The notes beneath the pieces were generated by a model that saw nothing but the letters and a program-made list of their open reading frames with translations, did no database searches and was not told the DNA's origin. This document shows, piece by piece, positions 1 to 9,200 of a stretch of 64,000 nt of DNA (the first letter of the stretch is position 1; the number at the start of each line of letters is the position of its first letter). Made by a program: the position numbers and the translations under genes. Source of the DNA: Methanoregula sp. Lineage in GTDB: Archaea; Halobacteriota; Methanomicrobia; Methanomicrobiales; Methanospirillaceae. The DNA lies in contig JAUYTV010000037.1 in assembly GCA_030694985.1 (NCBI GenBank), positions 124,001 through 188,000 of the forward strand, written 5' to 3'.

Positions 1-1264
1 CCTTTTCGCCATAGGCGGCTTTAAGAATATTGATGAAACGATCATCCTCACCGATATGAAACTCAAATTTTCCGTCAGCGGATTGAACGGTCATAATAAA
101 TTCGGTAAATTCTATTGTGTCTCCGTTTGGTTTCTCTTTCATATTGACAGCAGTGATCCGCACATTCTCTATCGCCCGGTTCCCGTTTGTCTCTGCCAGA
201 GCAAGATCGGGCGGCATGGTCTCATACTTCTGGCAGTACTGGAAAGCTATGGTCATCTGGTGTGCCATCTGTTCCAAAAATCCCTTGCCTTCTGCCTTTG
301 CCCTTTCTGCAGCTTCCCTGTAAGCGGCATTGAGCATGTCTGCTGTGAGCTGGGCTAGAATCATGCGGCGATTAGTGACCACCACCGCATAGGTATCCCA
401 TGCAGCGTCCAGCATCTTCATCTTCCGGGCATTGCCGATCACACCGATAACCTGCTCACCGCCCTGCGGCACTGCGGGTGCAACACCGGCATTTGGGGCA
501 GGTGGCGCTACCGTGGCGGGGCGAAAGGATGCGCCAACAGGCGCTCCACACCCCCCGCAGAATTTTGTGGTGTCATTGACCGGAGCTCCACACGCGCTGC
601 AGGTTTTCTGGACTGGTTGGGGTTGTGCAGGTGCAGGAGCACGGGCAGCTACTGTTGCACCGCAGATACCGCAGAATTTTTCCGTGCCGGATATGGGGCT
701 GCCGCACGATGCACAGACATAGGCGCCGGGAGCAGCTGTGGAAGGTTGCACAGGATAGCGGACCGGTGCTGCTGCCTGCGGCTGGTTATCCCGCACTATA
801 ACAAGGCATTTACTGCAGTACTTATCGCCGGGTTTGATGATGTTTCCACAGGCTTTGCAGGTCCGGACTCCTGCAGAATCGCCCATAATTGGCAGAGGTT
901 GCTGGGACGGTGATGGAACGGGAGCGGGTACAGGTGTATATACCGGGGTTGCTGATGGTGGGGCCGGGGGAGCCGCCGGAGCGATTTGGCCTGCGCGTGA
1001 TCCACAGATACCGCAGAATTTCTCTAAAGAAGACAGGGGGCTGCCGCACGAGCTGCAGACAGATTGCTCAACCGGCTGGACCACAGGCTGCATGGGAACC
1101 TGACGAGGCTGCGGAGGTTGCGGGGGGGACACAACCGGTGCGGGTGCAGCTACCGGTGTGGACACCGGAATGGTCTGGGCATCATCCAGCTGGGATGCCC
1201 CACAGATCCGGCAGAATTTTGCGTTCGGGGCTACGGGTTTTCCACATTCAGGACAAAATGGCAT
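1..1264 (-). CDS. Multi-zinc-ribbon protein, 3' end cut by window
   Basis: I translated this by hand; it is missing from the ORF track because its stop lies outside the window. The start is MPFCPECGK. Five zinc ribbons of the type CxxCG(x12)CxxC sit near residues 4-22, 70-88, 136-153, 184-202 and 222-240, joined by Pro/Ala/Gln-rich linkers. From about residue 270 a non-zinc domain begins (VIGNARKMKMLDAAWDTYAVVVTNRRM), resembling the PH-like domains seen behind zinc ribbons in archaeal proteins. There is no signal peptide or membrane segment. A scaffold or nucleic-acid/protein-binding role is plausible but unproven. The next gene upstream also starts with a zinc ribbon. All the plus-strand ORFs listed here are shadows. 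Confidence 0.8.
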   Translation of the reverse strand, partial: MPFCPECGKPVAPNAKFCRICGASQLDDAQTIPVSTPVAAPAPVVSPPQPPQPRQVPMQPVVQPVEQSVCSSCGSPLSSLEKFCGICGSRAGQIAPAAPPAPPSATPVYTPVPAPVPSPSQQPLPIMGDSAGVRTCKACGNIIKPGDKYCSKCLVIVRDNQPQAAAPVRYPVQPSTAAPGAYVCASCGSPISGTEKFCGICGATVAARAPAPAQPQPVQKTCSACGAPVNDTTKFCGGCGAPVGASFRPATVAPPAPNAGVAPAVPQGGEQVIGVIGNARKMKMLDAAWDTYAVVVTNRRMILAQLTADMLNAAYREAAERAKAEGKGFLEQMAHQMTIAFQYCQKYETMPPDLALAETNGNRAIENVRITAVNMKEKPNGDTIEFTEFIMTVQSADGKFEFHIGEDDRFINILKAAYGEK

Positions 1265-1347
1265 ACTTATCACTACAGAGTGGTTGAACGTTGTACATAA
1301 AGAGCATTCCATTTCGATCGGACAGCAACAGGAAAAAACCGGGAAAA

Positions 1348-2040
1348 TCAGAGATGGGTTGTTGCTATGGCAGGTGCATATTTTTTAACCATAGCAAGGA
1401 TTGCCGGGAAATTTTCATCGGTACAGTAAAGAACAACGGGACTTATCAGATATTTTGACCGGAAAACAATACTCCTCACACTGCGGTATACGGATACATA
1501 CCGCACCTCTTCCCACGCGAACATGTTGTTTTCCTGCGACATCGCAAGGAGCCCGGCGCCGCTTCCTGACATTGAGCCCAGCACTGCTGAACCCCCGGCA
1601 GAAACCCGGTTGAGGGTTTTTGTCGTGCTCCCGGCTTTATGGGCAACCCCCTCATCACTGATGAAAAATTCCGTCTCAAGACCCCCGCCCGTAACAATCT
1701 GGAGCACAAGCATGATGATGAGAAAGAGCACAGAAAGTCCTGCACCGATGATGAGAAACAGGGTGAGCATCGCCCATTCTCCGCCCGTGATGAGTGAGAA
1801 AAAACTGCCGCACACAATCCCGATACCCAATGGAATGAAGATACACTGCAGCACGAGATACGGGTTTGTGATCAGCGGGATCTTCTTGCTCCACGAGACA
1901 AGTCCTGCGGGTTTCACTGTCTGTTCTTCCGTAACTACGGTGCCGGAATAATTGGGGAACCGTGTGATGACAGCCCCACAGGATGTACAGAACCGGTTAC
2001 CTTCCAGTACATCCTTTCCGCACGCTTCACAGATGACCAT
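1348..2040 (-). CDS. Zinc-ribbon membrane protein
   Basis: This 230-residue protein opens with one zinc ribbon (CEACGKDVLEGNRFCTSCG, residues 4-22). After a linker come two hydrophobic stretches between about residues 65 and 115, predicted to cross the membrane. The C-terminal half is soluble and has a Gly/Ser-rich segment (SAGGSAVLGSMSGSGAG). It follows DUF5611 by 7 nt and precedes the multi-zinc-ribbon gene by 83 nt, so the three are likely co-transcribed. I do not recognise a function; zinc-ribbon plus membrane anchor proteins are common uncharacterised archaeal proteins. Confidence 0.75.
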   Translation of the reverse strand: MVICEACGKDVLEGNRFCTSCGAVITRFPNYSGTVVTEEQTVKPAGLVSWSKKIPLITNPYLVLQCIFIPLGIGIVCGSFFSLITGGEWAMLTLFLIIGAGLSVLFLIIMLVLQIVTGGGLETEFFISDEGVAHKAGSTTKTLNRVSAGGSAVLGSMSGSGAGLLAMSQENNMFAWEEVRYVSVYRSVRSIVFRSKYLISPVVLYCTDENFPAILAMVKKYAPAIATTHL

Positions 2041-2047
2041 GAAAATA

Positions 2048-2365
2048 TTATTCCTCTGCCGGACTCTTTGCCCGTTTCACTCGTTCTTTGGTGGAGAAAC
2101 CGGTGATCGCATCAAGGTATTTCCTGAAGCGCTTGTTCGTGTCAAGGATCACGTCATCGCTCACCTTCATGTCCGATTCGGTATCGATGATGACTGATTT
2201 TCCATCTTTACCCGGGTTAACATCGAGTCGCTTGAGCGCCCCGAATTTTATTGTGTATCCTTTGGCAGTCTTTTGCGGTTCTACACTGAAACATGTCTTT
2301 AGTTCAGCAATGATCCGGTTTTCGAGATCTTTTGTCATCCCGCGTTTGATTGGGTACTCCTGCAT
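2048..2365 (-). CDS. DUF5611 family protein
   Basis: A 105-residue soluble protein (MQEYPIKRGMTKDLENRIIAEL...) that resembles the small archaeal DUF5611 family found in methanogens; function unknown. The family assignment is from memory of the N-terminal pattern, not a search. It is transcribed away from the PAC2 gene, with about 34 bp between the two starts, so the promoters must overlap. The C-terminus is charged (KERVKRAKSPAEE). It is probably the first gene of an operon with the zinc-ribbon proteins. Confidence 0.6.
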   Translation of the reverse strand: MQEYPIKRGMTKDLENRIIAELKTCFSVEPQKTAKGYTIKFGALKRLDVNPGKDGKSVIIDTESDMKVSDDVILDTNKRFRKYLDAITGFSTKERVKRAKSPAEE

Positions 2366-2399
2366 ACTATTTTTTAGGTAGTGCGTGTATGTTAATCTA

Positions 2400-3197
2400 A
2401 TGACAAAAGACGCCCATGTGTCTCAAACTGAGATCGTTTCACGTCTCGATATTATTCGCAATGACCTGATTGAGATGATCCCAAAAAAAGACATCAATGT
2501 CATATCAAAACCCATTCCCCCTGACAATACATCGGTGCTCATTGGCTTTCCCGGGAGCGGGCTTGTCGGTACAATCGCGCTGCAATATATGGTCGATCAG
2601 CTGGGGTTTGAGCAGATCGGCACCATGACTTCAAAGTTTTTTCCACCGTTAGCGATGATGAACAAAGGCGTGATCAATGACCCGGTCCGGATTTATCTTA
2701 AAAACGATATCGCAGCCATTGTCGCAGATATTCCGATCCATCCCATGATCTGCTACGAGACCTCACGCGATATTGTCAACTGGTTAGAACAGTTCAACCC
2801 TAAAGAGGTGCTCACGATTGCCGGTATCATCACCAACGAACCGGAGAAACGCGTATTTGGTGTTGCTACAACAGAAGAAGCACTCAAGCGGATCGAGGAA
2901 CACACGCTGTTGCTGCCAATCGGGAGTATCTCGGGAATTGCATCCAGTCTCCTGACGGAATGTAAAGCCCGTGGCATTCCTGCGTATGGCCTTTTGGGAG
3001 AGACGGTAAATGCCCCCGATCCGCGATCATCGGCTGCCACCATCGAAGTGCTCAACAAGATGTACAATCTCGGCCTCGATATGCAGCCACTCATCGACCA
3101 GGCAGTAGAGATCGAGCAGAGCATGCAGAAGATCTCTGATGAAGTACAGCAATCCGCTGAACAATCGCCGAAAAAAGATCTTATCATGTACGGGTGA
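2400..3197 (+). CDS. PAC2 family protein (proteasome assembly chaperone-like)
   Basis: The protein carries the PAC2-family signature near its start (VLIGFPGSGLVGTIALQYMVDQLGFEQIG) and the typical later segments TIAGIITNEPEKRVFGVAT, GSISGIASSLLTECKARGIPAYGLLGET and AATIEVLNKMYNLGLD. PAC2 proteins act as proteasome assembly chaperones in eukaryotes; the archaeal role is less clear. The ORF track starts at a GTG (2385), but I prefer ATG 2400: a TATA-like tattttttag lies about 25-30 bp upstream, as for a leaderless archaeal transcript. A second PAC2 paralog lies at 46270-47025. DUF473 follows immediately. Confidence 0.85.
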   Translation: MTKDAHVSQTEIVSRLDIIRNDLIEMIPKKDINVISKPIPPDNTSVLIGFPGSGLVGTIALQYMVDQLGFEQIGTMTSKFFPPLAMMNKGVINDPVRIYLKNDIAAIVADIPIHPMICYETSRDIVNWLEQFNPKEVLTIAGIITNEPEKRVFGVATTEEALKRIEEHTLLLPIGSISGIASSLLTECKARGIPAYGLLGETVNAPDPRSSAATIEVLNKMYNLGLDMQPLIDQAVEIEQSMQKISDEVQQSAEQSPKKDLIMYG

Positions 3198-3202
3198 CTG
3201 CA

Positions 3203-3601
3203 ATGAGATGCGCTGCTTTAACCGGAATTTCTCCTGAAATTATTAAGGACCTCAAAAGCGGAAGACCCCGCACAATCGAGCTGCAGAGCGCCCATAATGT
3301 TGTGACCATCGCTTCTGTAGAACCGGGCCCTGAAACCCATATGTTCATGACCTCGATCGATCTTGCAGATTTGAGCCCTGGCGATACCGGGATCTGTGTC
3401 TATGTGCTCTCGACTACGATCTCAATGAAGCGGATCGTGGAATTCAACCACGGCTCGTATTTTGAAGAGCGGGAGCGGATGTCTGCCCGTGTGCAGGTCA
3501 AGTACTGCGCTTCATCGGTGATCAAAACAGTATTCCATGAAGGGCTCATGCTGCCAACGGAAGTCGAAGTGCTCAAGTCGTCGTGTTATCACGCGGGATG
3601 A
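3203..3601 (+). CDS. DUF473 family protein
   Basis: About 132 residues beginning MRCAALTGISPEIIKDLKSGRPRTIELQS, matching the methanogen-specific DUF473 pattern as I remember it. The function is unknown. The ORF track begins at an overlapping GTG (3194), but ATG 3203 gives the family's usual N-terminus. The gene follows the PAC2 stop by 5 nt, so the two form an operon. A run of seven T begins about 10 nt after the stop and probably ends the transcript. Confidence 0.75.
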   Translation: MRCAALTGISPEIIKDLKSGRPRTIELQSAHNVVTIASVEPGPETHMFMTSIDLADLSPGDTGICVYVLSTTISMKRIVEFNHGSYFEERERMSARVQVKYCASSVIKTVFHEGLMLPTEVEVLKSSCYHAG

Positions 3602-3609
3602 TAAACGAT

Positions 3610-3625
3610 ATTTTTTTAGATTTTA
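3610..3625 (+). terminator. U-rich terminator after DUF473
   Basis: A tttttttagatttt tract follows the DUF473 stop. Archaeal transcription often ends at U-rich tracts without a hairpin. The opposite gene converges on this region and has its own A-run (on this strand) at 3716-3725. Confidence 0.5.
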
Positions 3626-3729
3626 AAAAATTGATTGTATCCAAAGATCGATAAAAAAATACCCACTTGCTTTTTTTATCCTATAGTGTGTGGCCCGACG
3701 CATCATGTGGGTTTTAAAAAAAAAAGTGT

Positions 3730-5001
3730 TTACATTTTCCTGATTACGACAAACCCTACACCAACCGCACCAAGAATCACAAGAACCCCAACGGGCGAGG
3801 CCGGTGCCGGTGTAGGGGTGGCACTCGGCCAGGGTGTCGGGACTTTTGCCGTTGACTTTGCGGTGGTTTTTACGGCGGTTACTGTTGTTGTGGGAGCCGT
3901 TACCGTGGCAGTGGTCACCTCAGGAGCGAGAACGAGCGAGGCGGTTACATAGGAGATGTTTCCAGCAGTCACTGCAACGCTCTCTGAGTAGTCATTGTAT
4001 CCTGCGCTTCGTATCATTACCGTGTATGTACCGGGGGTGAGGTTATAGAGCGTCTTTGGGGTATAATCCTGAAATACAGAATTCAGGAATATTTTGGAGA
4101 TGGAGGGGCTGGATTTGACATTGATGCTGCCGTTTGCGGTTGATCCTACGGAATTGATGGTGAACGTCAGACCACAGACAGGATCTACCCCACTGTTGAT
4201 TACACAGACCTGATAACTGCCGGGGACCCTGTTGGTCAGGTCAAAAGTTCCGACAATATTTGTCGTGGTGGCAGCGGTGACTGTTCCATACAAATCATTG
4301 TACAGGGAACGTCGCAGGATTATCTGGGGTGTGACAACAAAGCCGGTTCCTGACAGAGAGGTGATGGAAACAGTAGTATTTGTCTGTGCACTGCTGGGAG
4401 TGATACTGGATAATGTCACCGCAGCTGTAGAATCCTTGATCTCAAAACCGCTGGTTAGCGTTGCAGACTGCCCGTCTGGATTGGTCACGATAACATTCCA
4501 GTAACCGGCCTGTTTGTTGGTGATATCAAATGTACATGCTATGCTCGTTGCTGATGAATAGGTAACACCCGTTGCAGTAATATTAGTCTGCCCGCTTTTC
4601 ATCAGAACTACTCCTGGAGCGGAGCTGGTCGAGAATCCTGTTCCAGCAATACTGGTAATACTAATAGATGTGGAGTTGAACCCACTGGGGGGAGTGATGC
4701 TGGTAATAGTCGGAGCTGAAATAGAGGATGTCAGAATTGCAGATAGTGTTACGGTTTCTCCATCCACAACTGTAATACTGGTGAGATTATTCTGGTATCC
4801 GGTTTTTTGTAGCAATACATTGTGAGAGCCACTGGTAACGTTTACCACGGTCATAGGTGTGACCCCTACATCGATTGAATCTACAAGTATTGTTGCCCCG
4901 GTAGGGTTGGAACTTACAGATATATTGCCCAAAGCGGATACTGTAACCGGAAGCAACAGCAGCATCAACAACACACATATCACAAGAGTAATTTTTTTCA
5001 T
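3730..5001 (-). CDS. Surface protein with two PEGA domains and IPT/TIG-like repeats
   Basis: A signal peptide (MKKITLVICVLLMLLLLPVTVSA) is followed by a PEGA domain (residues about 25-92, ISVSSNPTGATILVDSIDVGVTPMT), two IPT/TIG-like Ig-fold repeats (about 95-190 and 192-285, both of the form ITPPSGFNSTSISITSIAGTGF), and a second PEGA domain (about 290-357). A Thr/Pro-rich stretch leads to a C-terminal membrane helix (VGVLVILGAVGVGFVVIRKM). The layout is that of a cell-envelope protein anchored by its C-terminus; the Pro-rich tail plus helix resembles archaeosortase-type sorting signals but lacks a clear PGF motif. It probably acts in adhesion or carbohydrate contact outside the cell (inference). 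Confidence 0.8.
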   Translation of the reverse strand: MKKITLVICVLLMLLLLPVTVSALGNISVSSNPTGATILVDSIDVGVTPMTVVNVTSGSHNVLLQKTGYQNNLTSITVVDGETVTLSAILTSSISAPTITSITPPSGFNSTSISITSIAGTGFSTSSAPGVVLMKSGQTNITATGVTYSSATSIACTFDITNKQAGYWNVIVTNPDGQSATLTSGFEIKDSTAAVTLSSITPSSAQTNTTVSITSLSGTGFVVTPQIILRRSLYNDLYGTVTAATTTNIVGTFDLTNRVPGSYQVCVINSGVDPVCGLTFTINSVGSTANGSINVKSSPSISKIFLNSVFQDYTPKTLYNLTPGTYTVMIRSAGYNDYSESVAVTAGNISYVTASLVLAPEVTTATVTAPTTTVTAVKTTAKSTAKVPTPWPSATPTPAPASPVGVLVILGAVGVGFVVIRKM

Positions 5002-5248
5002 ATCGGACTTCCCGTTCGTTTAACCGAATGAAAACTATTACGCATCATCATTTGATAAATTTTATTAAATCACTTTTGTGGAAAAATAAGGAGCCCTGTT
5101 TTACAACCGGCTTTTTCTCATCTCATTAACCGCTATTAACAGCCATGATGCAAACGAGTTTAGGGATTGCAATGGCGGGTCTTCCCACTCGTTTCCCCGG
5201 TTCCTACAATCCCATCAATACTTTATGGACCGTACCGTGTTAAAAGTA

Positions 5249-6403
5249 TTAAATTTTAGATAATTTTATGTCCCCTTTGAAATATGAAAGGGTCTTTGCA
5301 TACGGATCGGCAAACCGTTGATCAATTATTACGAAATATTTTCCGCTTGTCTTAACGGTGAATGTAATATCCTTTTTAGTAACCTTATCCTCTTTTACCA
5401 AAGGAGATATTCCAGAATAGGTATATCCATATTCAGACCCTTTATTGCCTTTTTCAGCTTGCATTTCCCAAACGGGTGTAATCGTATCAAATTGCATCTC
5501 TTCTTTGATATTTAACACAAAAACATTAACGGGTTTCTCCGAATCTATAGATAATTTGTATGTGTCACCGGCATTCAGGTAATTAAGTCCGTAATCCTCC
5601 AATGGATATTCTTTGTAACCATCACGATATCCAGAATAAACTGCAAATTTGTTATCGATGAAATACGGGGATTTTGGCAGATTATCTAAAAATTGAGGAT
5701 TTAATACCTGATTTATACGAACGTGAACATTAAAATTATTATACGTTATCTGAGAGATGCCCAATTCTGAAACACTTTCTACGATATTCTGTGGATCGAA
5801 AATTAAATAATAAGAACCTGCACGTTCGATTTTTAACAACAAATCCTCGTGAAAAACTTCATCTGCTTTTAGTTCCGTCCAGATGCCGGGATAACTCCAC
5901 CCGTACAATTTAGTATTCGTGGTTTTTGACAGAGGTTGTTTTTCCCATTTTGTTGAAACACCTTCATAGTTGCCTCTGCCATTTGCATCAGTAACAAGGA
6001 TGTTGATTGGTTTACCAGAATCTACTGAAATTATGAACGTGTCATTAGGTTTTAAAAATTCAAGACCTAACTCATTGAAAGAATAAATTTTTGCACTTTT
6101 TTTATCCCCGGTTATAAGTGAGAAAGACTCGTTAAGGATAGTTTTACTATTTTCAGATTTAGAGACAACTGTTGAAGAAACAGAAGTGTCTGGAGTTGAT
6201 TGTGAGGCTGCTGATACATTTGGACTTATTTGAGAATTTGAAGTGGCAATGATAGGGAGTGTGGACACTACAACTTCGGCCGTTGTTGCTGGTGAAGGTG
6301 TTGTCACAGCCACCGGGTTGCTTCCTGAGTTGGTACAGCCCGTTACGAGAATTGCAGCAATACATACGACCGAAATTAAAAACCGTCCAATGCTTTTTTG
6401 CAT
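5249..6403 (-). CDS. Secreted lipoprotein with a duplicated domain
   Basis: The N-terminus is a lipoprotein signal with lipobox VTGC (about residues 20-23), followed by a Thr/Ser/Pro-rich linker to about residue 90. Two related domains follow, near 92-215 and 245-375: each has ...LxFLKPNDTFIISVDSGKPINILV / LNYLNAGDTYKLSIDSEKPVNVFV, a W-rich middle, then GSYYLIFDP / GKYFVIIDQ. This is an internal duplication of a beta-sandwich-like domain. I do not recognise the family. It is likely exposed on the cell surface. It has a lower GC look than most neighbours. Confidence 0.7.
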   Translation of the reverse strand: MQKSIGRFLISVVCIAAILVTGCTNSGSNPVAVTTPSPATTAEVVVSTLPIIATSNSQISPNVSAASQSTPDTSVSSTVVSKSENSKTILNESFSLITGDKKSAKIYSFNELGLEFLKPNDTFIISVDSGKPINILVTDANGRGNYEGVSTKWEKQPLSKTTNTKLYGWSYPGIWTELKADEVFHEDLLLKIERAGSYYLIFDPQNIVESVSELGISQITYNNFNVHVRINQVLNPQFLDNLPKSPYFIDNKFAVYSGYRDGYKEYPLEDYGLNYLNAGDTYKLSIDSEKPVNVFVLNIKEEMQFDTITPVWEMQAEKGNKGSEYGYTYSGISPLVKEDKVTKKDITFTVKTSGKYFVIIDQRFADPYAKTLSYFKGDIKLSKI

Positions 6404-6813
6404 GTCTTTCCTGTTGGATTATCTCACTTTAATCATTTTGGTTTATTCTTGCCATTTGCCTGCATACTCTCACCCATCAGCAGGGACGTATGCCAACCGA
6501 ACCACAATGATTATGCTCATTGTTATGATACGCAATGGGGCCGGCTCTGCACATACAGGGGATGATACGCTCACCTAATCTTCGGTCTATGCCGCGAGGT
6601 TTTGTCCATTGCAGCAAAAAAATAATGGTAAAGAACATGACAGTAAACGCAGATTTCACCCTCCATAACCAGACAAAATCCACAGCCCGGTTTACTGAAG
6701 TTACGTTGATCTATCTGAAAGAGAGTAAATGCAGGTAATAGCGCGGTCACGGGCACGCCTTCGAATAACAAAAAACATATTCCATTTATAGATTAACAGA
6801 CGACATACACCCT
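6404..6813. other. 410-bp intergenic region, no convincing gene
   Basis: Overlapping short ORFs on both strands (6477-6683, 6535-6738, 6571-6771) look like chance reading frames with no recognisable protein. The region holds the divergent promoters of the lipoprotein and the phosphoesterase. Confidence 0.5.
6785..6792 (+). promoter_or_regulatory. TATA box of the metallophosphoesterase gene
   Basis: The sequence tttatagat lies about 26 bp before the ATG at 6814, the normal TATA-to-start-site distance in archaea. The mRNA would then be leaderless or nearly so. Confidence 0.5.
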
Positions 6814-8922
6814 ATGAGCCGGTTTCATCCACCCAAACCGCAGAAACGGGATTTGGTCATTCCCATTCTTATTATTCTTATTTTTATTCTTCTGATTCTT
6901 CTTGCAGTCCTGACGGTATTCATACAAAAAGACACGGCAGTTTCCCCCATTCATCCTAAGTTAACAACAGAGAATCTCCCGATAGATCTCGCTGCACTGG
7001 AAAAAGGTATCAGGGTAACTGATCCGCTGGATCCGGAAATGGATTATTCAACATTTGTCAATTCCCTCTCGGTAGATATGCTGCAGAAATGCATAACTGA
7101 CGGAGAGAAGGGACTAAATTTTAATATCTCTGCCGCCGGCCGCATGCTGGATGGCAGGAAAATTGATCCATCCAGGGTCAATGGAATGCTCTATATTGGC
7201 CCGTACCCTTACCAGCCCGGTGAAACAAAGTACCGGTACAAACGGTTCTTAAACGATGCAAAAATTGTGCAGGGAACCGCCGTCATCCCGGTAGAATCGT
7301 TTCTTAACAGCGAGCATAACACGGAAGGATGGACAGATCGCGGGGCGATATCAGTCCGGGTGATCCTTGCATATAATGGCAGTCTCATCGGAGGATATGA
7401 CACAATCGTCGGTTTTATTCATAACAAGACCGGTTTTTACAAGGTTCCGTGGCTGACCAGCGGTCCGTCCATCAACCGTATTGACAGCAGGAGACCGGAT
7501 GAGGCTACTATCGCCTTTACCGCAAGCGAAGCGGCTCCGGCCCAGCTCCAGCTCTCGGACGGAAGGGTTTTTTTATGTCCTCCGTCGATTAATCATGAAA
7601 TTTTATTGACCGGTCTTTCACCTGGCAGGAATTATACCTACCGGGTAACGATGAGCAACCTTACGACTCCGGAGTTCAGGTTCAGGGCCGCTCCCCTGCC
7701 AAACGAGACCCGCGTTATCTTTGCCGCAGCCGGGGACTCCCGTCAGGGATATGGCGGATTTTTGAATAATTTCATGGGCTTGAATTATGGCACGCTTGAC
7801 ATGATCTCTGCAAAGGCATATGCGAGCGATGCCGGGTTTTTCATCCTCGCAGGCGATCTTGTGGACGGTTACACCATGTCAGATGCCGATTACAAAACCC
7901 AGTTCAATGCCTTCAAACAGTGTATGGCCGGATTCTGGAACTCGCGCCCGGTCTATACCGGCATGGGAAATCACGAACTCATCTATGATATCTATAAGTT
8001 CAGGAATGAGAGTGCCGGAAAAATAACCACAACTATTGTGAAAGTAGATGCAATGCCCTATGACACCAGGAGTTCAGAGGCGATCTTTGCAGAAGCATTC
8101 ACAAACCCAACCGATGCTCCGGTGCCATCAGATACCCGGAGACCCAGCTACAACGAGTCCGTCTACACGGTCCAGTATGGCCCGATCCGGTTGATCTCGG
8201 TTAATAATGACTACTGGGCCACTATCGAGACCGACTGGAAGAACCCGGAGACCAGGCAATTCGGCGGGGCTCCATATGGGTACATCATGGATGACCAGAT
8301 GGTCTGGATCGAAAATGAGTTGATAAAGGCTGAACAGGATCCCTCGGTCAAATATGTGTTCGTATTTGCACATTGCGGGCTGTTCCCGACATTTGCTGAT
8401 GCACCGATGTGGAGGTTTGGTAACGATAATACCCGGGCATACACCTACAAAGATGGGAAAATTGTTCCGGAAAAAACCGGACTCATCGAAACGCGGAACC
8501 GGCTTGCCCTTGCTATCGGCAACTCCTCAAAAGTGGCAGCAGTGATCAATTCACACGAGCATATCTACTCACGGACACTTATCAATGACAAGGTGCCGGC
8601 GGGAATCCCATCAGTAGATGACGTAAACCGCAATGGCATCATCGAGAAAGACGAGCAAAAAAGCCCACTGCCGGTACAGTACCCGACCTGGTACCTTGTG
8701 GCCGGATGTGCAGGAGGCCCAAGCTATTCGCCGATCAATCCCTCCCCGTGGACGGAATGGTGGAAATCTCAGCCGGACCCCTCAGCGGGTTTTAACTTGT
8801 CCCTCCAGGAGCACTATCTCCTCATCACGGCCGCTGACGGCAAGGTCTCATACCGTGCTCTCAACCTCTATGGTGAAACAATTGATGAAGTCGACGACCT
8901 GATGGCCATTAAAAAAGGATAA
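6814..8922 (+). CDS. Membrane-anchored metallophosphoesterase (purple acid phosphatase-like)
   Basis: A 702-residue protein. One N-terminal helix (about residues 12-40, LVIPILIILIFILLILLAVLTVFI) anchors it with the bulk outside. Residues about 210-295 look like a fibronectin-type domain (EAAPAQLQLSDG...LSPGRNYTYRVTMSNL), the usual partner in purple acid phosphatase-like proteins. The calcineurin-type metal motifs follow in order: AGDSRQG, LAGDLVDG, GMGNHE, AHCG and SHEHIYSR. It probably hydrolyses phosphate esters at the cell surface. The substrate is unknown. It stands alone, with its own promoter, and converges with the RelE gene. Confidence 0.85.
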   Translation: MSRFHPPKPQKRDLVIPILIILIFILLILLAVLTVFIQKDTAVSPIHPKLTTENLPIDLAALEKGIRVTDPLDPEMDYSTFVNSLSVDMLQKCITDGEKGLNFNISAAGRMLDGRKIDPSRVNGMLYIGPYPYQPGETKYRYKRFLNDAKIVQGTAVIPVESFLNSEHNTEGWTDRGAISVRVILAYNGSLIGGYDTIVGFIHNKTGFYKVPWLTSGPSINRIDSRRPDEATIAFTASEAAPAQLQLSDGRVFLCPPSINHEILLTGLSPGRNYTYRVTMSNLTTPEFRFRAAPLPNETRVIFAAAGDSRQGYGGFLNNFMGLNYGTLDMISAKAYASDAGFFILAGDLVDGYTMSDADYKTQFNAFKQCMAGFWNSRPVYTGMGNHELIYDIYKFRNESAGKITTTIVKVDAMPYDTRSSEAIFAEAFTNPTDAPVPSDTRRPSYNESVYTVQYGPIRLISVNNDYWATIETDWKNPETRQFGGAPYGYIMDDQMVWIENELIKAEQDPSVKYVFVFAHCGLFPTFADAPMWRFGNDNTRAYTYKDGKIVPEKTGLIETRNRLALAIGNSSKVAAVINSHEHIYSRTLINDKVPAGIPSVDDVNRNGIIEKDEQKSPLPVQYPTWYLVAGCAGGPSYSPINPSPWTEWWKSQPDPSAGFNLSLQEHYLLITAADGKVSYRALNLYGETIDEVDDLMAIKKG

Positions 8923-8951
8923 TCTTCCGGGGGTAATCCATACCTTTTTTG

Positions 8952-9200
8952 TTACTGTTCATCTTTATGACAGAACGAGAGAAATACGAGTGTATCATTG
9001 TTTTTGTCAAAGCAATACGAGAGCCGGTACGGTGGTACATATACCTCCCGCGTGTTCTTCTTGCACCAGCGCATAGGTTTTCCGGTCTCTGGATCATGAA
9101 CTATCCGAATGATCTGCGCTTTGACACGCTCTTTTTGTGATGTGTCCCGTATCTTACGAACCTCTTTTTCAAAGCGGGTGCTGTAGGCAACCGTCACCAT
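8952..9200 (-). CDS. RelE-type toxin
   Basis: An 82-residue basic protein with the RelE/ParE pattern: YSTRFEKEVRKI near the start, ERVKAQIIRI, and the C-terminal YRLSYCFDKNNDTLVFLSFCHKDE. RelE toxins cut mRNA at the ribosome; which activity this one has cannot be told. Its start overlaps the end of the AbrB-type antitoxin gene by 7 nt, the classic toxin-antitoxin arrangement. Confidence 0.8.
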   Translation of the reverse strand: MVTVAYSTRFEKEVRKIRDTSQKERVKAQIIRIVHDPETGKPMRWCKKNTREVYVPPYRLSYCFDKNNDTLVFLSFCHKDEQ

